Notes: generated from the sequence alone by a model not told the origin. 64,000 nt of DNA from Myxococcus eversor (GCF_010894455.1 NZ_JAAIXY010000006.1:372001-436000), one strand, 5' to 3'; shown: positions 18,901-31,184, counted from the first letter of the stretch. Numbers and translations are program-made.

Positions 18901-21474
18901 AGACACCTGCGTGTTCTGGGAAGCGGACCGGGAGCTGCCCACTTCAGACGCGGTGATGGAGTGCCCGCCGGAGGTCTCCAGCGTCACGCTGAAGGTGTAG
19001 CGACCCGCGTCCTCGGCGGTGAAGACATGCTCGGGAGGGAGCGTGGCGCGGGGGTCGTCCGAAGCGAAGTCCACTTCGCCGGTGTAGCCCGTGACGAGGT
19101 TGCCGGAGCCATCCCTCACGCTGAGCGTCAGCTCGTGGCTGCTGCCCGCCGCCACCTGCGCCGGAAGCCCCTCCAGCACCAGGTGGTGGCCCGCGTCGTT
19201 CGTCACCTCCACCTCGAGGAAGGCCGTGAGCTGCGCGTTGGCCGTGTCCGTCGCCGTCACGCGGCGAGGCCCCGTGGTCAACAGCACCACGTCCGTGAAG
19301 ACGTGGCGACCCTGGTCCTGCGCCGTGAAGGTGTAGTCGCCGGGCAGCTCCGCCGCCGGGTCCGTGGACGTGAAGCGCACCGTGCCCATGTAGCCCTGGG
19401 CGACGTTGTTGAAGTCGTCGAACAGCGCCACCTCCACGCTCTGGGACTGCCCCGCGACGACGGGCGCCACCAGCCCCGTGAGCGCCAGCCGCGACGGCGC
19501 GCCCGCCGCGATGACGAACTCCGCGCTCTGCACCGTGAGGCCGTTCGCGCTGGCCTGGAAGCGATAGGTGCCCGTGGTGTCGACGCGCAGGCCCGAGAAG
19601 AGGGCCACGCCGGACACGGCGGAGACCTGCTTCGGCTCGAAGCCCGTGCCGCCCACCAGCGTCAGCGTCACCGGCAGGTTGCTCGTGGTGACGACCTCGC
19701 CCTGCGCGTTCAGCAGGGAGACGCCCACGTCCGCGAGCGACTGGCCCGCGGTGCCGTTTGCCGGCTGCGTGGTGAACGCCACCTGCGTCACGTCGGAGTT
19801 CAGCGTCTGGAAGGACAGGCTGTTGGAGAGCGCGGTGTTGCCCCGGTTGTCCTCCACGCGCAGCGCGACATGGTACGTCTGGTTCGCGACCAGGCCGGTG
19901 AGCTGGGCGGACTCGGTGGTGCCCGACTGGGCGGGAGCATTCACGCCTCCCACCGGCGTCGCCGCGATGAACTCCGCATCGGTGGTGATGGGGGCCAGGG
20001 AGTAGCGCAGGCTCTGTGACAGCGCCCGTCCCGCGTTGCCGTCATCCCCCACGGCCACCCACGTCACCGTCGCGAAATCCGCGCCGAGCGTTCCCACCGA
20101 GAGCGTGGGCCGCGCGGGCGGCACGTCATCCACGATGGCGATGGCGGTGCTGTCCACGGCCGTCAGGCCGGGCGCGCTGGCCCGGAGGTGGAAGCTGCCC
20201 TCCGTGCTCACGCGAAGCCCGGTGAAGCGGGCCACGCCCTCCACCGGCGCCACCTCCACGACGCCGGCGAGGTCACCGGCCTCCACCAGCGACACCGTCA
20301 CGCGGGGCGCCCCCACGGCCGACGTGTTGCCGAAGCCATCCCGCAGCGACACCTCCACCGAGGACAGCGCAGTGCTCGCCGAGCCCGACGTGGGCACCTG
20401 GGTGAACGCCAGCGTCGAGGGCTCCCCCGCCACCACGCCCACATTCTGAAGACCGCTCAGCGTGGCGACGCCCACGTCCTGCACGGTGACCTGGTGGCTG
20501 CCCGCCCGCTTGAGGACGATGCCCGCGAAGGTGAAGTGTCCCGCATCTGTCGCGGTGAAGACATGGGACGCGGGCAGCGAGGCCGTGGCGTCCGTGGACC
20601 GCACGACCAGCGTGCCCGTGTAGTTCGTGGCCACGTTGCCGAACGCGTCCCACACCGTCACTTGCACCTCGCGCGTCGCACCCGCGACCGCGGTGAGCGT
20701 CAGGCCGGCGAGCTCCAGCGAGGCCGCCTCGGCCGGCACCACCGTGAAGGTCTCCGTCGTCGCGTTCTCCACGCCCGTCGCCGCCGCCAGGAGCTGAAAG
20801 CCCGCGCCGGCCTTCTTCAGCACCACGTCCGTGAAGCGCGCCACGCCGTCCACCGGCACCACGGTGAGCGTCCCCTCCAGCGTCGCGGCCCCCGGGTTCG
20901 CCGCCAGCGACAGCGTCACCGGCGCCGTCGCACCTGGGACGAGTCGCGACTGGGAGTCGAGGAAGCGCACCTCCAGGCTGTTGATGACCGCGCCCGCCGT
21001 GGCCTCCACGGCCGACGTGGAGAACGCCAGCCGCGTGGCCACCGGCGCGACGAAGGTGAACGAGGGCTGCGAGGCGAGCACCACCGCGCCTCCCTCGGCG
21101 GCGACGGAGACCGTCACCCGCTTTACGCCCGCGCGCGTGGACACCACGAAGGCGACGGCGACACCCTGGCTGTCCGTCAGCCCCGCCTGCGTCACCGTGT
21201 TGCCTTCGCCCGCCACCGCCACCATCACCGAACGTCCCGCGAGCAGCGCGCCGTCCTTGCCCTTCACGATGACGGTGACCTCGCCCCGGTCCGCGCCGTC
21301 CGCCAGCAGCTCCCTCGTCGGCGTCAGGGACACGGTGGACGCGGTGGCGTCCGGAAGCGTCGAGGGCACCGGCAACGGCAGGGGCTTCGGGTCATCGCCA
21401 CAGCCAAGCAACAGGCCAAGGCTCAACACAGCCAACCCGAGGAGTCGGGCTGACGGGGCAAGGCGTACGGACAT
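15946..21474 (-). CDS. giant Ig-like / fibronectin III / lamin-tail-domain lipoprotein
   Basis: A 1842-residue outer-surface lipoprotein. The start at 21474 gives a lipoprotein signal with lipobox LLLGC (Cys25). After a Big_1/invasin-like domain (about 30-130) come roughly ten tandem beta-sandwich repeats of two kinds: one with the pattern D.GVARFT..........G.Y.L.A, the other a filamin-like pattern LP..YTFT..D.G.H.F. Two fibronectin-III units (both with ATGDDG or AVGDDG and ...TYH.A.RV.D..GNT) interrupt the series. A Cys-rich spacer follows, then a lamin-tail domain (LIITEIMASPSAGTTEYIEV), a middle beta domain, and a second lamin-tail domain (VISEVSGRGV...DEFVELYNP). Such proteins are probably adhesive or structural; no enzyme is visible. 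A terminator follows the stop. Confidence 0.85.
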   Translation of the reverse strand: MSVRLAPSARLLGLAVLSLGLLLGCGDDPKPLPLPVPSTLPDATASTVSLTPTRELLADGADRGEVTVIVKGKDGALLAGRSVMVAVAGEGNTVTQAGLTDSQGVAVAFVVSTRAGVKRVTVSVAAEGGAVVLASQPSFTFVAPVATRLAFSTSAVEATAGAVINSLEVRFLDSQSRLVPGATAPVTLSLAANPGAATLEGTLTVVPVDGVARFTDVVLKKAGAGFQLLAAATGVENATTETFTVVPAEAASLELAGLTLTAVAGATREVQVTVWDAFGNVATNYTGTLVVRSTDATASLPASHVFTATDAGHFTFAGIVLKRAGSHQVTVQDVGVATLSGLQNVGVVAGEPSTLAFTQVPTSGSASTALSSVEVSLRDGFGNTSAVGAPRVTVSLVEAGDLAGVVEVAPVEGVARFTGLRVSTEGSFHLRASAPGLTAVDSTAIAIVDDVPPARPTLSVGTLGADFATVTWVAVGDDGNAGRALSQSLRYSLAPITTDAEFIAATPVGGVNAPAQSGTTESAQLTGLVANQTYHVALRVEDNRGNTALSNSLSFQTLNSDVTQVAFTTQPANGTAGQSLADVGVSLLNAQGEVVTTSNLPVTLTLVGGTGFEPKQVSAVSGVALFSGLRVDTTGTYRFQASANGLTVQSAEFVIAAGAPSRLALTGLVAPVVAGQSQSVEVALFDDFNNVAQGYMGTVRFTSTDPAAELPGDYTFTAQDQGRHVFTDVVLLTTGPRRVTATDTANAQLTAFLEVEVTNDAGHHLVLEGLPAQVAAGSSHELTLSVRDGSGNLVTGYTGEVDFASDDPRATLPPEHVFTAEDAGRYTFSVTLETSGGHSITASEVGSSRSASQNTQVSSGAAESLTLGLSTTTPAAGQAVVATVTLMDAYGNQASSYRGTVVLSVAQDPGASVPGAYTFTEADEGRHAFNVTFAQAQATTLSAVDTQQATLTASEAVTVGAGVATALHVVPVTGPLTAGVVQAFSVSARDRFGNLSRDYLGTVQPSSTDAQAGLLTAHTYTSAEQGEHTFSVTLRTAGTQTVTFADSGLAVSEALQVTVEAAAPERLGFVSVPASASVRQVFPEVRVSAQDAFGNTTSSQTPVVTLALSGGGGLEGDVTATAVAGVARFTTLSVVHEGDYTLTASVSGASLTVASSALSIIDDQVPAKVATLEASVVGTDSVRLRWVATGDDGQLGQAASYQLRYGLAPLNETNFETAVLVPTGAPGLPGTQEEVTVASLPTGRTYHFAVRVLDGAGNTGLLTGTSLDLPGECGSHVCAPRASECSASGVEVVTYEATCEVLAGEPTCRYVPTSTTCPGADAVCHQAACTTAAAPGERSLIITEIMASPSAGTTEYIEVTSTSDALLNINGLSLISSGTSTVSVDRGAGAAVVLPARGILVLASNADFATNGGVAADYSYGNGLDLEATGQLSLRVNGVVMDDVTYDEEFPQQTGRSLSLSSELVGSTASRYSWFWCASSDELSGGDRGTPGLPNETCGVVIQPPVEFCAIESPKSFPSAIAPGSSHEVTSRVYEPQVTTRSTSGNDRFPYLVSELGYGTDANAPESWTWVPATPNPSYGALGGNDDEMLATLQIPANGSYLYGFRYRFTRGPVGADTWVYCDQNGVVAPGVPANYGTVTVDEVVPVSNHVVISEVSGRGVTSQTDEFVELYNPTNQAVDLSGWMLQYKSATGTTYSGTFVIPAGKVIPAHGYFLLAHTGYTGTGALAADATWSGFDMSASTTAGGHVRIGRDLTTPSPIEVDKLGWGTANTPEGGASGPSHPAAGGSIERKALPTSTQATMAEGGSDASRGNGSDTDNNGADFVIRAARQPQNSASVTELP

Positions 21475-21651
21475 GCGTGTCTCCGGGATGCGAGCAGTCC
21501 CCCCAGGGAAGACTCCGCTCGCGAGGTGCGATGCCTTGTACCAGACATCGCGCCTCCACGTAGACCCACGCCACAAGTTTGCAGTTACAACAAATCCCAC
21601 CCAGGAGGAGGTCGTGGGTGCCCCAGCCTCCTCTCGAGCCTTGGGGACTGG

Positions 21652-22455
21652 CTACATCCCCATGGCCGCCATCAGCGCGGCGCCGCCCAGCAGGGACTGG
21701 CCGCCATCGCAGACCATGATGGAGCCGGTGATGTAGGACGCGCCTTCCGAGGACAGGAAGAGGGCGAGCCGGGAGATATCCGTCTTGGTGCCGAAGCGCT
21801 GGAGCGGCAGGGCCTGGGCGAGCTTCTCGTGTCCTTCCGGGCTGGGGGCCAGGCGGCGCATGCCCTCGGTGTCCTCGATGGGGCCGGGGGTAATCGCGTT
21901 GACGCGCACGCCGGCGCCGCCCCACTCGAGCGCCAGCACGCGGGTGAGCATGTCCACGCCGGCCTTGGCGGCGCACACGTGGGCCTGCATGGCCATGGGC
22001 AGATAGGCCTGGGGCGCGGAGATGTTGATGACGCAGGCGCCGGGCTTGCGCAGGTGCTCGAAGCCGGCGCGACAGAGGTTGAAGGTGCCCAGCACGTCGA
22101 TGTCCATCACGGCCTTGAAGCCGTTGGAGGACATGCCCAGCGCGGGCGCGGGGAAGTTGCCCGCGGCGCCACAGATGAGGATGTCCATTTCACCGTACGC
22201 GTCGCGCACCGTCTGGAGCGCCTTCTCCACGGAGGCATAGTCGCGCACGTCCGCGGCCACGCCCATGGCGGTGCCGTGGGCCTGGAGGCCCTTCACCGCG
22301 CCCTCCAGCTTCTCCACGTTGCGGCCGTTGATGGCCACCTTGGCGCCCGCCTTCACGAACGCCTCGGCGATGCCGAGGTTGATGCCGCTGCTGCCGCCCG
22401 AGATGAACGCCACCTTGCCCGCCAGCAGCCCGTCCTTGAACACGCCTTCAGCCAT
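21652..22455 (-). CDS. SDR oxidoreductase, 2,4-dienoyl-CoA reductase-like
   Basis: A 267-residue NADP(H)-type SDR. The cofactor loop is SGGSSGINLG (about 19-28). The stretch GAAGNFPAPALGMSSNGFK followed by VMDIDVLGTFNLCRAGF is the hallmark of 2,4-dienoyl-CoA reductases (DECR/PDCR), and GPIEDTEGMRRL near 200 also fits. In the place of the usual SDR Tyr (four residues before K164) there is Val160, as expected in this family, which does not use the Tyr-x3-Lys dyad. It should reduce 2,4-dienoyl-CoA intermediates during unsaturated fatty-acid oxidation. Start at 22455 has AGGAG upstream. It is divergent from the U32 gene. Confidence 0.85.
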   Translation of the reverse strand: MAEGVFKDGLLAGKVAFISGGSSGINLGIAEAFVKAGAKVAINGRNVEKLEGAVKGLQAHGTAMGVAADVRDYASVEKALQTVRDAYGEMDILICGAAGNFPAPALGMSSNGFKAVMDIDVLGTFNLCRAGFEHLRKPGACVINISAPQAYLPMAMQAHVCAAKAGVDMLTRVLALEWGGAGVRVNAITPGPIEDTEGMRRLAPSPEGHEKLAQALPLQRFGTKTDISRLALFLSSEGASYITGSIMVCDGGQSLLGGAALMAAMGM

Positions 22456-22557
22456 GACTCGTCTCCTGTGGAAGCAACCTGGCGGCGACTTGAACAGAAC
22501 CTCCCGCACTGCGTCCACGGGCGCGTGCCAGGGCTCGCTGTGGTAGAGGGCAAAACC

Positions 22558-25188
22558 ATGCGCCGTCGTCCTGAAATCCTGGCCCCCGCTGGTGACCTCG
22601 ACTCGATGAAGGCCGCGCTGGCCAGTGGCGCGGACGCCATCTATTTCGGGCTGGACGAGGGCTTCAATGCCCGGGCCCGGGCGGAGAACTTCTCGCTCGC
22701 CACCCTGCCCGAGACGCTGGCGCTGGTGCACCGCGCGGGGGCCCGTGCGTTCCTGACGATGAACACGCTGGTGTTCGAGCCGGAGCTGCCGGTGGTGGAG
22801 GACATCCTGCGCCGCGTGGCCGCCGCGGGCGTGGACGCGCTCATCGTCCAGGACCCGGCCATCGCGCTGGTGGCGCGCGCGGTGTGTCCGCGGATGGAGG
22901 TCCATGCCTCCACGCAGATGACGATTTCGAGCGCGGAGGGTGCACGCTTCGCTCGCGGTCTGGGTGCCACGCGAATCGTGGTGCCGCGCGAGCTGTCGGT
23001 GGCGGAGATTGGGCGACTGGCGTCGGAGACGGACATCGAGCTGGAGGTGTTCATCCACGGCGCGCTCTGCATGTCGTGGAGCGGCCAGTGCCTCACCAGC
23101 GAGGCATGGGGTGGACGCTCGGCGAACCGGGGCCAGTGCGCGCAGTCGTGTCGGCTGCCGTATGACCTGGTGGTGGACGGGCAGACGAAGGACCTGGGCG
23201 ACGTGCGCTACCTGCTCAGCCCCAAGGACCTGGCTGGCGTCATGGCGGTGCCGAAGCTCATCGAGATTGGCGTGCACTCGCTGAAGATTGAAGGCCGACA
23301 GAAGGGGCCGCAGTACGTGGCCACGGCGGTGCAGGGCTATCGGCGTTGGGTGGACGGTGTGGCGGCGGGCAAGGCGGACACGGGGGCGCTGCGCCGCGAT
23401 TTGGCCGACATGACGCTGTCGTACAGCCGGGGCTTCTCGCACGGCTTCTTCGCGGGCTCGGACCATCAGACGCTGGTGGAGGGGCGCTTCCCCAAGCACC
23501 GGGGCGCGTACCTGGGCGTGGTGGAGGCGGTGCAGGGTCGCGACGTGCTCGTGGCGGAGGACCCGGAGGGACGTCCGTGGACGGGCGGGCTGGGGCAGGA
23601 CGACGCGCGGACGAAGCCGGCGGCGCCGCAGGGCAAGGTGTCGTCTCCGCTGGAGGGTGATGCGCCGGTGGCCGCGGAGCTGTCCCCTCGCCCGGGCATG
23701 GGCGTGGTCTTCGACGATGGTCACCCGGAGGACAAGCACGAGGCGGGCGGGCCGCTGTTCCGCGTCGAGCGCAGGGGTGACGGCTGGGTGCTGGGCTTCG
23801 GCAATCCCGGGCCGGACATGGCTCGGGTGACGCGGGGGCAGCGCGTCTGGGTGACGAGTGATCCCTCCCTGGTGAAGCACACCGAGGAGCTGCTGGCGCA
23901 GGGTGAGCCCGAGGGCCGTGTCCCGCTGGCGCTGACGGTGTCGGGGACGGCCGGTGGTCCGCTGGTGGTGATGGGCACGGCGCGAGGAGGCCATGTGGCC
24001 ACGGCGTCGAGCGCGGTGCCGCTGGCGCAGGCGCGCGGTGGCGGGATGGATGCGGCGCTGCTGAAGGACAAGCTGGCGGCGCTGGGTGGCACGTCGTTCC
24101 ACCTGACGGAGCTGGACACGACGGCGCTCGAGTCGGGACTGCATCTGCCGGTGTCGGAGCTGAAGGCGCTGCGTCGCTCGCTGGTGGCGGAGCTGACGGA
24201 GACGGTGTCGCGCGGGCCGGCGCGCACGGTGCGGGAGACGGCGGTGCTGGAGGAGGTGCGGGCCTCGCAGCGGGAGCGCGTCGTCGCGTCACCCGCGGCC
24301 GAGGGCGCGCGGCTGTTGCCGCTGTGCCGGACGGACGAGCAGCTCGAGGCGGTGATTGCCGCGGGGCTGCCGGAGGTGGAGCTGGACTGGATGGAGCTGG
24401 TGGGCCTCCAGCGAGCGGTCGAGCGGGCGCGCGCGGCGGGGCTGCGCGTGACGATTGCGACGGTGCGGGTGCAAAAGCCCGGAGAGGAGGGCTACGACGC
24501 GCGCATCGCGAAGCTGAAGCCGGACGCGGTGCTGGCGCGGCACTGGGGCGCGATGATGCACTTCCTGGAGCGGCCCTTCGCTCCGGGGGAGACGCGGCCC
24601 GCGCTGCATGGCGACTTCTCGCTCAACGTCACCAACTCCGTGACGGCGCTCCATCTGCTCGGGTTGGGATTGGACACGCTGACCTTCGCGCATGACTTGG
24701 ACGCGGTGCAGTTGGGCGCGATGTTGGAGCACCTGCCCGCCGAGCGCTTCGCGGTGGCGGTGCACCACCACATCTCGACGTTCCACACCGAGCACTGCGT
24801 GTATTCGCACACGCTGTCGCACGGGCGCGACTTCAAGAGCTGTGGACGTCCGTGTGAGAAGCACCGGTTGTCGCTGCGAGACCACAAGGGCCTGGAGCAT
24901 CCGGTGGTGGTGGACGTGGGCTGCCGCAACACGGTGTTCAACGCGCAGGCACAGAGCGCGGCGTCACTGGTGCCTTCATTGCTGGCGCGTGGCGTGCGGA
25001 GATTCCGGGTGGAGTTCGTCCGGGAGTCTCGCGAGGAGGCCACGCGCGTGCTGGGCGCGTATCAGGAGCTGCTCGCGGGCCGTATCTCACCGGCGGAGAC
25101 CGTGCGCCGCGCGGCCGTGCATGAGCAGTTCGGCGTGACGAAGGGGACGATGAAGGTGCTCAATCCCACGTTCACCGTGCAGCGCTGA
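22558..25188 (+). CDS. U32 family peptidase-like protein with DUF3656 (RlhA/YdcP type)
   Basis: An 876-residue protein with the U32 signature around residues 160-205 (EVFIHGALCMSWSGQC...GRSANRGQCAQSCRLPY), whose four cysteines may hold an Fe-S cluster. The C-terminal part has the second conserved Cys set (HTEHCVY...FKSCGRPCEKHR...VGCRNTVFNAQ), as in RlhA/YdcP. RlhA and its relatives TrhP/TrhO-linked U32 proteins are now known as prephenate-dependent RNA hydroxylation factors (23S rRNA C2501 in E. coli) rather than proteases, so an RNA-modification role is the better guess. At 876 residues it is longer than the E. coli protein (about 650). Start ATG follows GAGGG. It is interesting that a prephenate-using enzyme (TyrA) is encoded next door. 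Confidence 0.85.
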   Translation: MRRRPEILAPAGDLDSMKAALASGADAIYFGLDEGFNARARAENFSLATLPETLALVHRAGARAFLTMNTLVFEPELPVVEDILRRVAAAGVDALIVQDPAIALVARAVCPRMEVHASTQMTISSAEGARFARGLGATRIVVPRELSVAEIGRLASETDIELEVFIHGALCMSWSGQCLTSEAWGGRSANRGQCAQSCRLPYDLVVDGQTKDLGDVRYLLSPKDLAGVMAVPKLIEIGVHSLKIEGRQKGPQYVATAVQGYRRWVDGVAAGKADTGALRRDLADMTLSYSRGFSHGFFAGSDHQTLVEGRFPKHRGAYLGVVEAVQGRDVLVAEDPEGRPWTGGLGQDDARTKPAAPQGKVSSPLEGDAPVAAELSPRPGMGVVFDDGHPEDKHEAGGPLFRVERRGDGWVLGFGNPGPDMARVTRGQRVWVTSDPSLVKHTEELLAQGEPEGRVPLALTVSGTAGGPLVVMGTARGGHVATASSAVPLAQARGGGMDAALLKDKLAALGGTSFHLTELDTTALESGLHLPVSELKALRRSLVAELTETVSRGPARTVRETAVLEEVRASQRERVVASPAAEGARLLPLCRTDEQLEAVIAAGLPEVELDWMELVGLQRAVERARAAGLRVTIATVRVQKPGEEGYDARIAKLKPDAVLARHWGAMMHFLERPFAPGETRPALHGDFSLNVTNSVTALHLLGLGLDTLTFAHDLDAVQLGAMLEHLPAERFAVAVHHHISTFHTEHCVYSHTLSHGRDFKSCGRPCEKHRLSLRDHKGLEHPVVVDVGCRNTVFNAQAQSAASLVPSLLARGVRRFRVEFVRESREEATRVLGAYQELLAGRISPAETVRRAAVHEQFGVTKGTMKVLNPTFTVQR

Positions 25189-25264
25189 GACTGCCTTTCG
25201 CGGTGTGAGTCCGCGAGCAGTGCCGCAAGGCCCGGGGGCAGCTCTCATCAGCCGATGAGAGGCC

Positions 25265-26305
25265 TCACGCCACCGAATCGGTGCTCGTGCTCGCGGTGTC
25301 GCGGCACAGTCGCAACACGGCGTGGAAGACGTCGTCCAGCGCACCTGTGTGGAGCCCATCGTGTTCCGCCCAGGCGTGTCGGATGTCGAGCATGGACGAC
25401 TCCCGCTCCGTGTCGGGGAATGGAAGTCCGTGCTCCAACTTCACACGGGCCGCCTCCTGGACGAGCCGAGCCCGACGCGCCAGCAGGGCCACCAGCTCGC
25501 GGTCGACCTGGTCGATGCGCTGACGCACGTCCAGCAGCGCGGGAGGCGCGGCTGGGGTGCGAATGGCCTTCGCGGAGGCCTCCAACCCCTGGTGCAGCTC
25601 CGTGAGCGCGTCGAGCAGCCCCGCGCGGGCCTCGCGCGCATAGGGGTTCTCCGACTGCACGACGTTGAAGAGGTGGGGAACCTCCGTGCGCGCGTACTCC
25701 TCCAGCCGGGCCACGGGCTGGAAGCTGGGCGGAGCGAAGGGCAGGTCCTTCCCCACTCCCGCCTTCACGAGCCCATGGGCCAGGAAGAACGTGAGCACAT
25801 GGGTGCGAGCCATCAGCTCGTCATGCGCTTCCGGTGACATCTCCGTCACCGCGCAGCCGAGCCGCTCGAAAAGGGCGCGGGCCCGATGCGTGGCTCCGGA
25901 GTGAAGCGAGTTGGGACACACCACGGTGCGCCGGGCATCTCCTCGCGCGAGACTCGCGGGGCCGAAGAGCGGATGCGTGCCCACCCAGGGAATGTCACGC
26001 CCCAGCACGGAGGCGAGCACCTGCACCGGCCGCACCTTCACGCTGCCCACGTCGATGACGAGCTGGGTGGGCGACAACATGGGGCGCAGCGCGGTCAGCG
26101 CGTCGTGCATGGCGGTGACGGGCATCGCCAGGACGAGGACCGTGGAGCGCGAGGTCAGCTCCGCGAGCGAGGTGGCCTGCAACTTCGGAGGAACTTCGTC
26201 CTGCCTCGGGTCGAACACGCTGTGCGGCACGCCCGCGTCGGACAGCAACCCCGAGAGGGCGCGACCGAAGCGCCCGTAGCCCAGCAACCCAACCGTCTCC
26301 GTCAT
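25265..26305 (-). CDS. tyrA: prephenate dehydrogenase with C-terminal chorismate mutase
   Basis: A 346-residue bifunctional enzyme for tyrosine synthesis. Residues 1-240 are a TyrA-type dehydrogenase: Rossmann loop GLLGYGRFG (6-14), LVIDVGSVK, WVGTHPLFGP and the dimer helix with EAHDELMARTHVLTFFLAHGL. Residues 258-336 are an AroQ-type chorismate mutase with the expected catalytic set: R277/R278, K289 in ARVK, and R301-E302 in DTERES. In E. coli TyrA the mutase is at the N-terminus, so the order here is reversed. The ATG at 26305 has GGGAG nine bases upstream and avoids overlap with the next gene; a longer frame upstream (to 26455) would run into the enoyl-CoA hydratase gene. Confidence 0.9.
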   Translation of the reverse strand: MTETVGLLGYGRFGRALSGLLSDAGVPHSVFDPRQDEVPPKLQATSLAELTSRSTVLVLAMPVTAMHDALTALRPMLSPTQLVIDVGSVKVRPVQVLASVLGRDIPWVGTHPLFGPASLARGDARRTVVCPNSLHSGATHRARALFERLGCAVTEMSPEAHDELMARTHVLTFFLAHGLVKAGVGKDLPFAPPSFQPVARLEEYARTEVPHLFNVVQSENPYAREARAGLLDALTELHQGLEASAKAIRTPAAPPALLDVRQRIDQVDRELVALLARRARLVQEAARVKLEHGLPFPDTERESSMLDIRHAWAEHDGLHTGALDDVFHAVLRLCRDTASTSTDSVA

Positions 26306-26390
26306 TCCGTGGGACTCCCGAGCCTCGACTTCATGGGAATCCTCGCACTGTGAGCGCAGCGGGCGAAAGCCCCTCGTGAGAGGGGCGGGC

Positions 26391-27218
26391 TCACCGCCCC
26401 ACGAACTTCGGGGGGCGTCGCTCGGCGAAGGCGGAGAAGGCTTCGGCGAGGTCATGCGACTGGAGGAACGCGGAGTTCCACACCGCGACGTAGCGCAGGC
26501 CGTCCGACGTGGACTTATCCGCGCAGTACTCCATCACCTGCTTGGCACCCTGGACGACGAGGGGCGGGTTCTCGGCGATGCGTCGCGCGGTGGCGCGGGC
26601 GTGGGTGAGCAGCTCCTCGGCCGACGGGAAGACGTCGTTGACGAGTCCCATGCGGAGGGCACGCTCTGCATCCACGTCGCCACCGGTGTAGGCCAGCTCG
26701 CGAGTGTGGCCCTCGCCGATGATGCGGGGAAGGCGCTGGAGGGCGCCCATGTCCGCGACGATGCCGACCTTCACTTCGCGCAGGGAGAACTTCGCATCGC
26801 GGGAGCAGTAGCGGAAGTCACTCGCGGCGATGAGGTCCATGCCCGCGCCGATGCACCAGCCATGCACGGCGGCGATGAACGGCTTGCGACAGCGGGCGAC
26901 ACCCTCGGTGGCCTGCTGCATGTCGCCAATCAGCTTCAAGAGCTTCGTGCGCTCCAGGGCCAGATTGGTGTCCCCAGTGAGCAGCGGCCCCAGGGACTCC
27001 ATCATCCCCATCAGGTCCAGGCCGTAGGTGAAGTTGTCACCGTTGCCCCGGACGAGCACCACGCGCACGGACTCGTCTTCGTCGAGCGCGCGGATGGCTT
27101 CAGGCATCTCCCGCCAGAAGTCCGGGCCCATGGCGTTGCCGCGACCGGGGCCCTGGAGAATCACTTCGGCGACTCCATCCGCCTTCTCGATGCGCAGCGA
27201 CTTGTAGGTGGTGTCCAT
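26391..27218 (-). CDS. crotonase family protein, delta(3,5)-delta(2,4)-dienoyl-CoA isomerase-like
   Basis: A 275-residue crotonase. The acyl-CoA loop is FTYGLDLMGM (63-72) and the oxyanion-hole Gly segment is HGWCIGAGMDL (119-129). The three acidic residues that define ECH1-type isomerases are all present: D134 in ASDFRYC, E148 in REVKVG and D156 in VADMG. So the likely reaction is shifting 3,5-dienoyl-CoA to 2,4-dienoyl-CoA during beta-oxidation of polyunsaturated fatty acids, feeding a 2,4-dienoyl-CoA reductase such as the SDR encoded at 21652-22455. It precedes tyrA by 85 bases on the same strand, and co-transcription is possible but not required. Confidence 0.85.
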   Translation of the reverse strand: MDTTYKSLRIEKADGVAEVILQGPGRGNAMGPDFWREMPEAIRALDEDESVRVVLVRGNGDNFTYGLDLMGMMESLGPLLTGDTNLALERTKLLKLIGDMQQATEGVARCRKPFIAAVHGWCIGAGMDLIAASDFRYCSRDAKFSLREVKVGIVADMGALQRLPRIIGEGHTRELAYTGGDVDAERALRMGLVNDVFPSAEELLTHARATARRIAENPPLVVQGAKQVMEYCADKSTSDGLRYVAVWNSAFLQSHDLAEAFSAFAERRPPKFVGR

Positions 27219-27292
27219 GACGGCCTCCCGCGTGAGTGGGCGAACCGTACCTCACCCACGCGGAAGCAGTGTGGTGCCGAAGCACCCCACCG

Positions 27293-30844
<3,552 letters not shown>

Positions 30845-31184
30845 GGCCCGAACACTACGTTCGGCCCAGGCCTCCCGCTACTCTCTCGAACACCTCCGCG
30901 CGGCACGTCCCACAGGCCGATAAATCGGCCCCGCAAGCCGTTCTGTCAGGAGCGGAAAGGCGGAGTGCCGCCCGAAATCGGGGCACCTTGGACCCGTGGG
31001 ACCAAGCTCTCCCTCCAGGCGTCCAGGCGGGCACACCCGGGGAGAAATCCAGGGCCCCGAGGCTTCATACTTCTTCACGCCCGGTACAAGCGCCCCATAA
31101 AGCGGCCCGGCACATTGGGCAACGTCGCCAATCACGGCGAAGCCACCCGGGCCCACGTCGGGTCCCGCATTCGGAGAGTGCCCC
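30845..31184. other. gene-free stretch between dnaE and the Spy-like gene
   Basis: This 340-base divergent intergenic region must hold the dnaE promoter (minus strand) and the promoter of the Spy/CpxP-like gene (plus strand). I see several short GC-rich inverted repeats, but no sequence I can name as an operator, RNA gene or mobile element. Confidence 0.5.

Noticed and set aside
18067-20019. A 650-codon frame antisense to the giant lipoprotein
   Set aside because: Same GC3 shadow effect; composition is Arg/His/Gly-rich and no motif is recognisable, whereas the minus strand has clear domain repeats.
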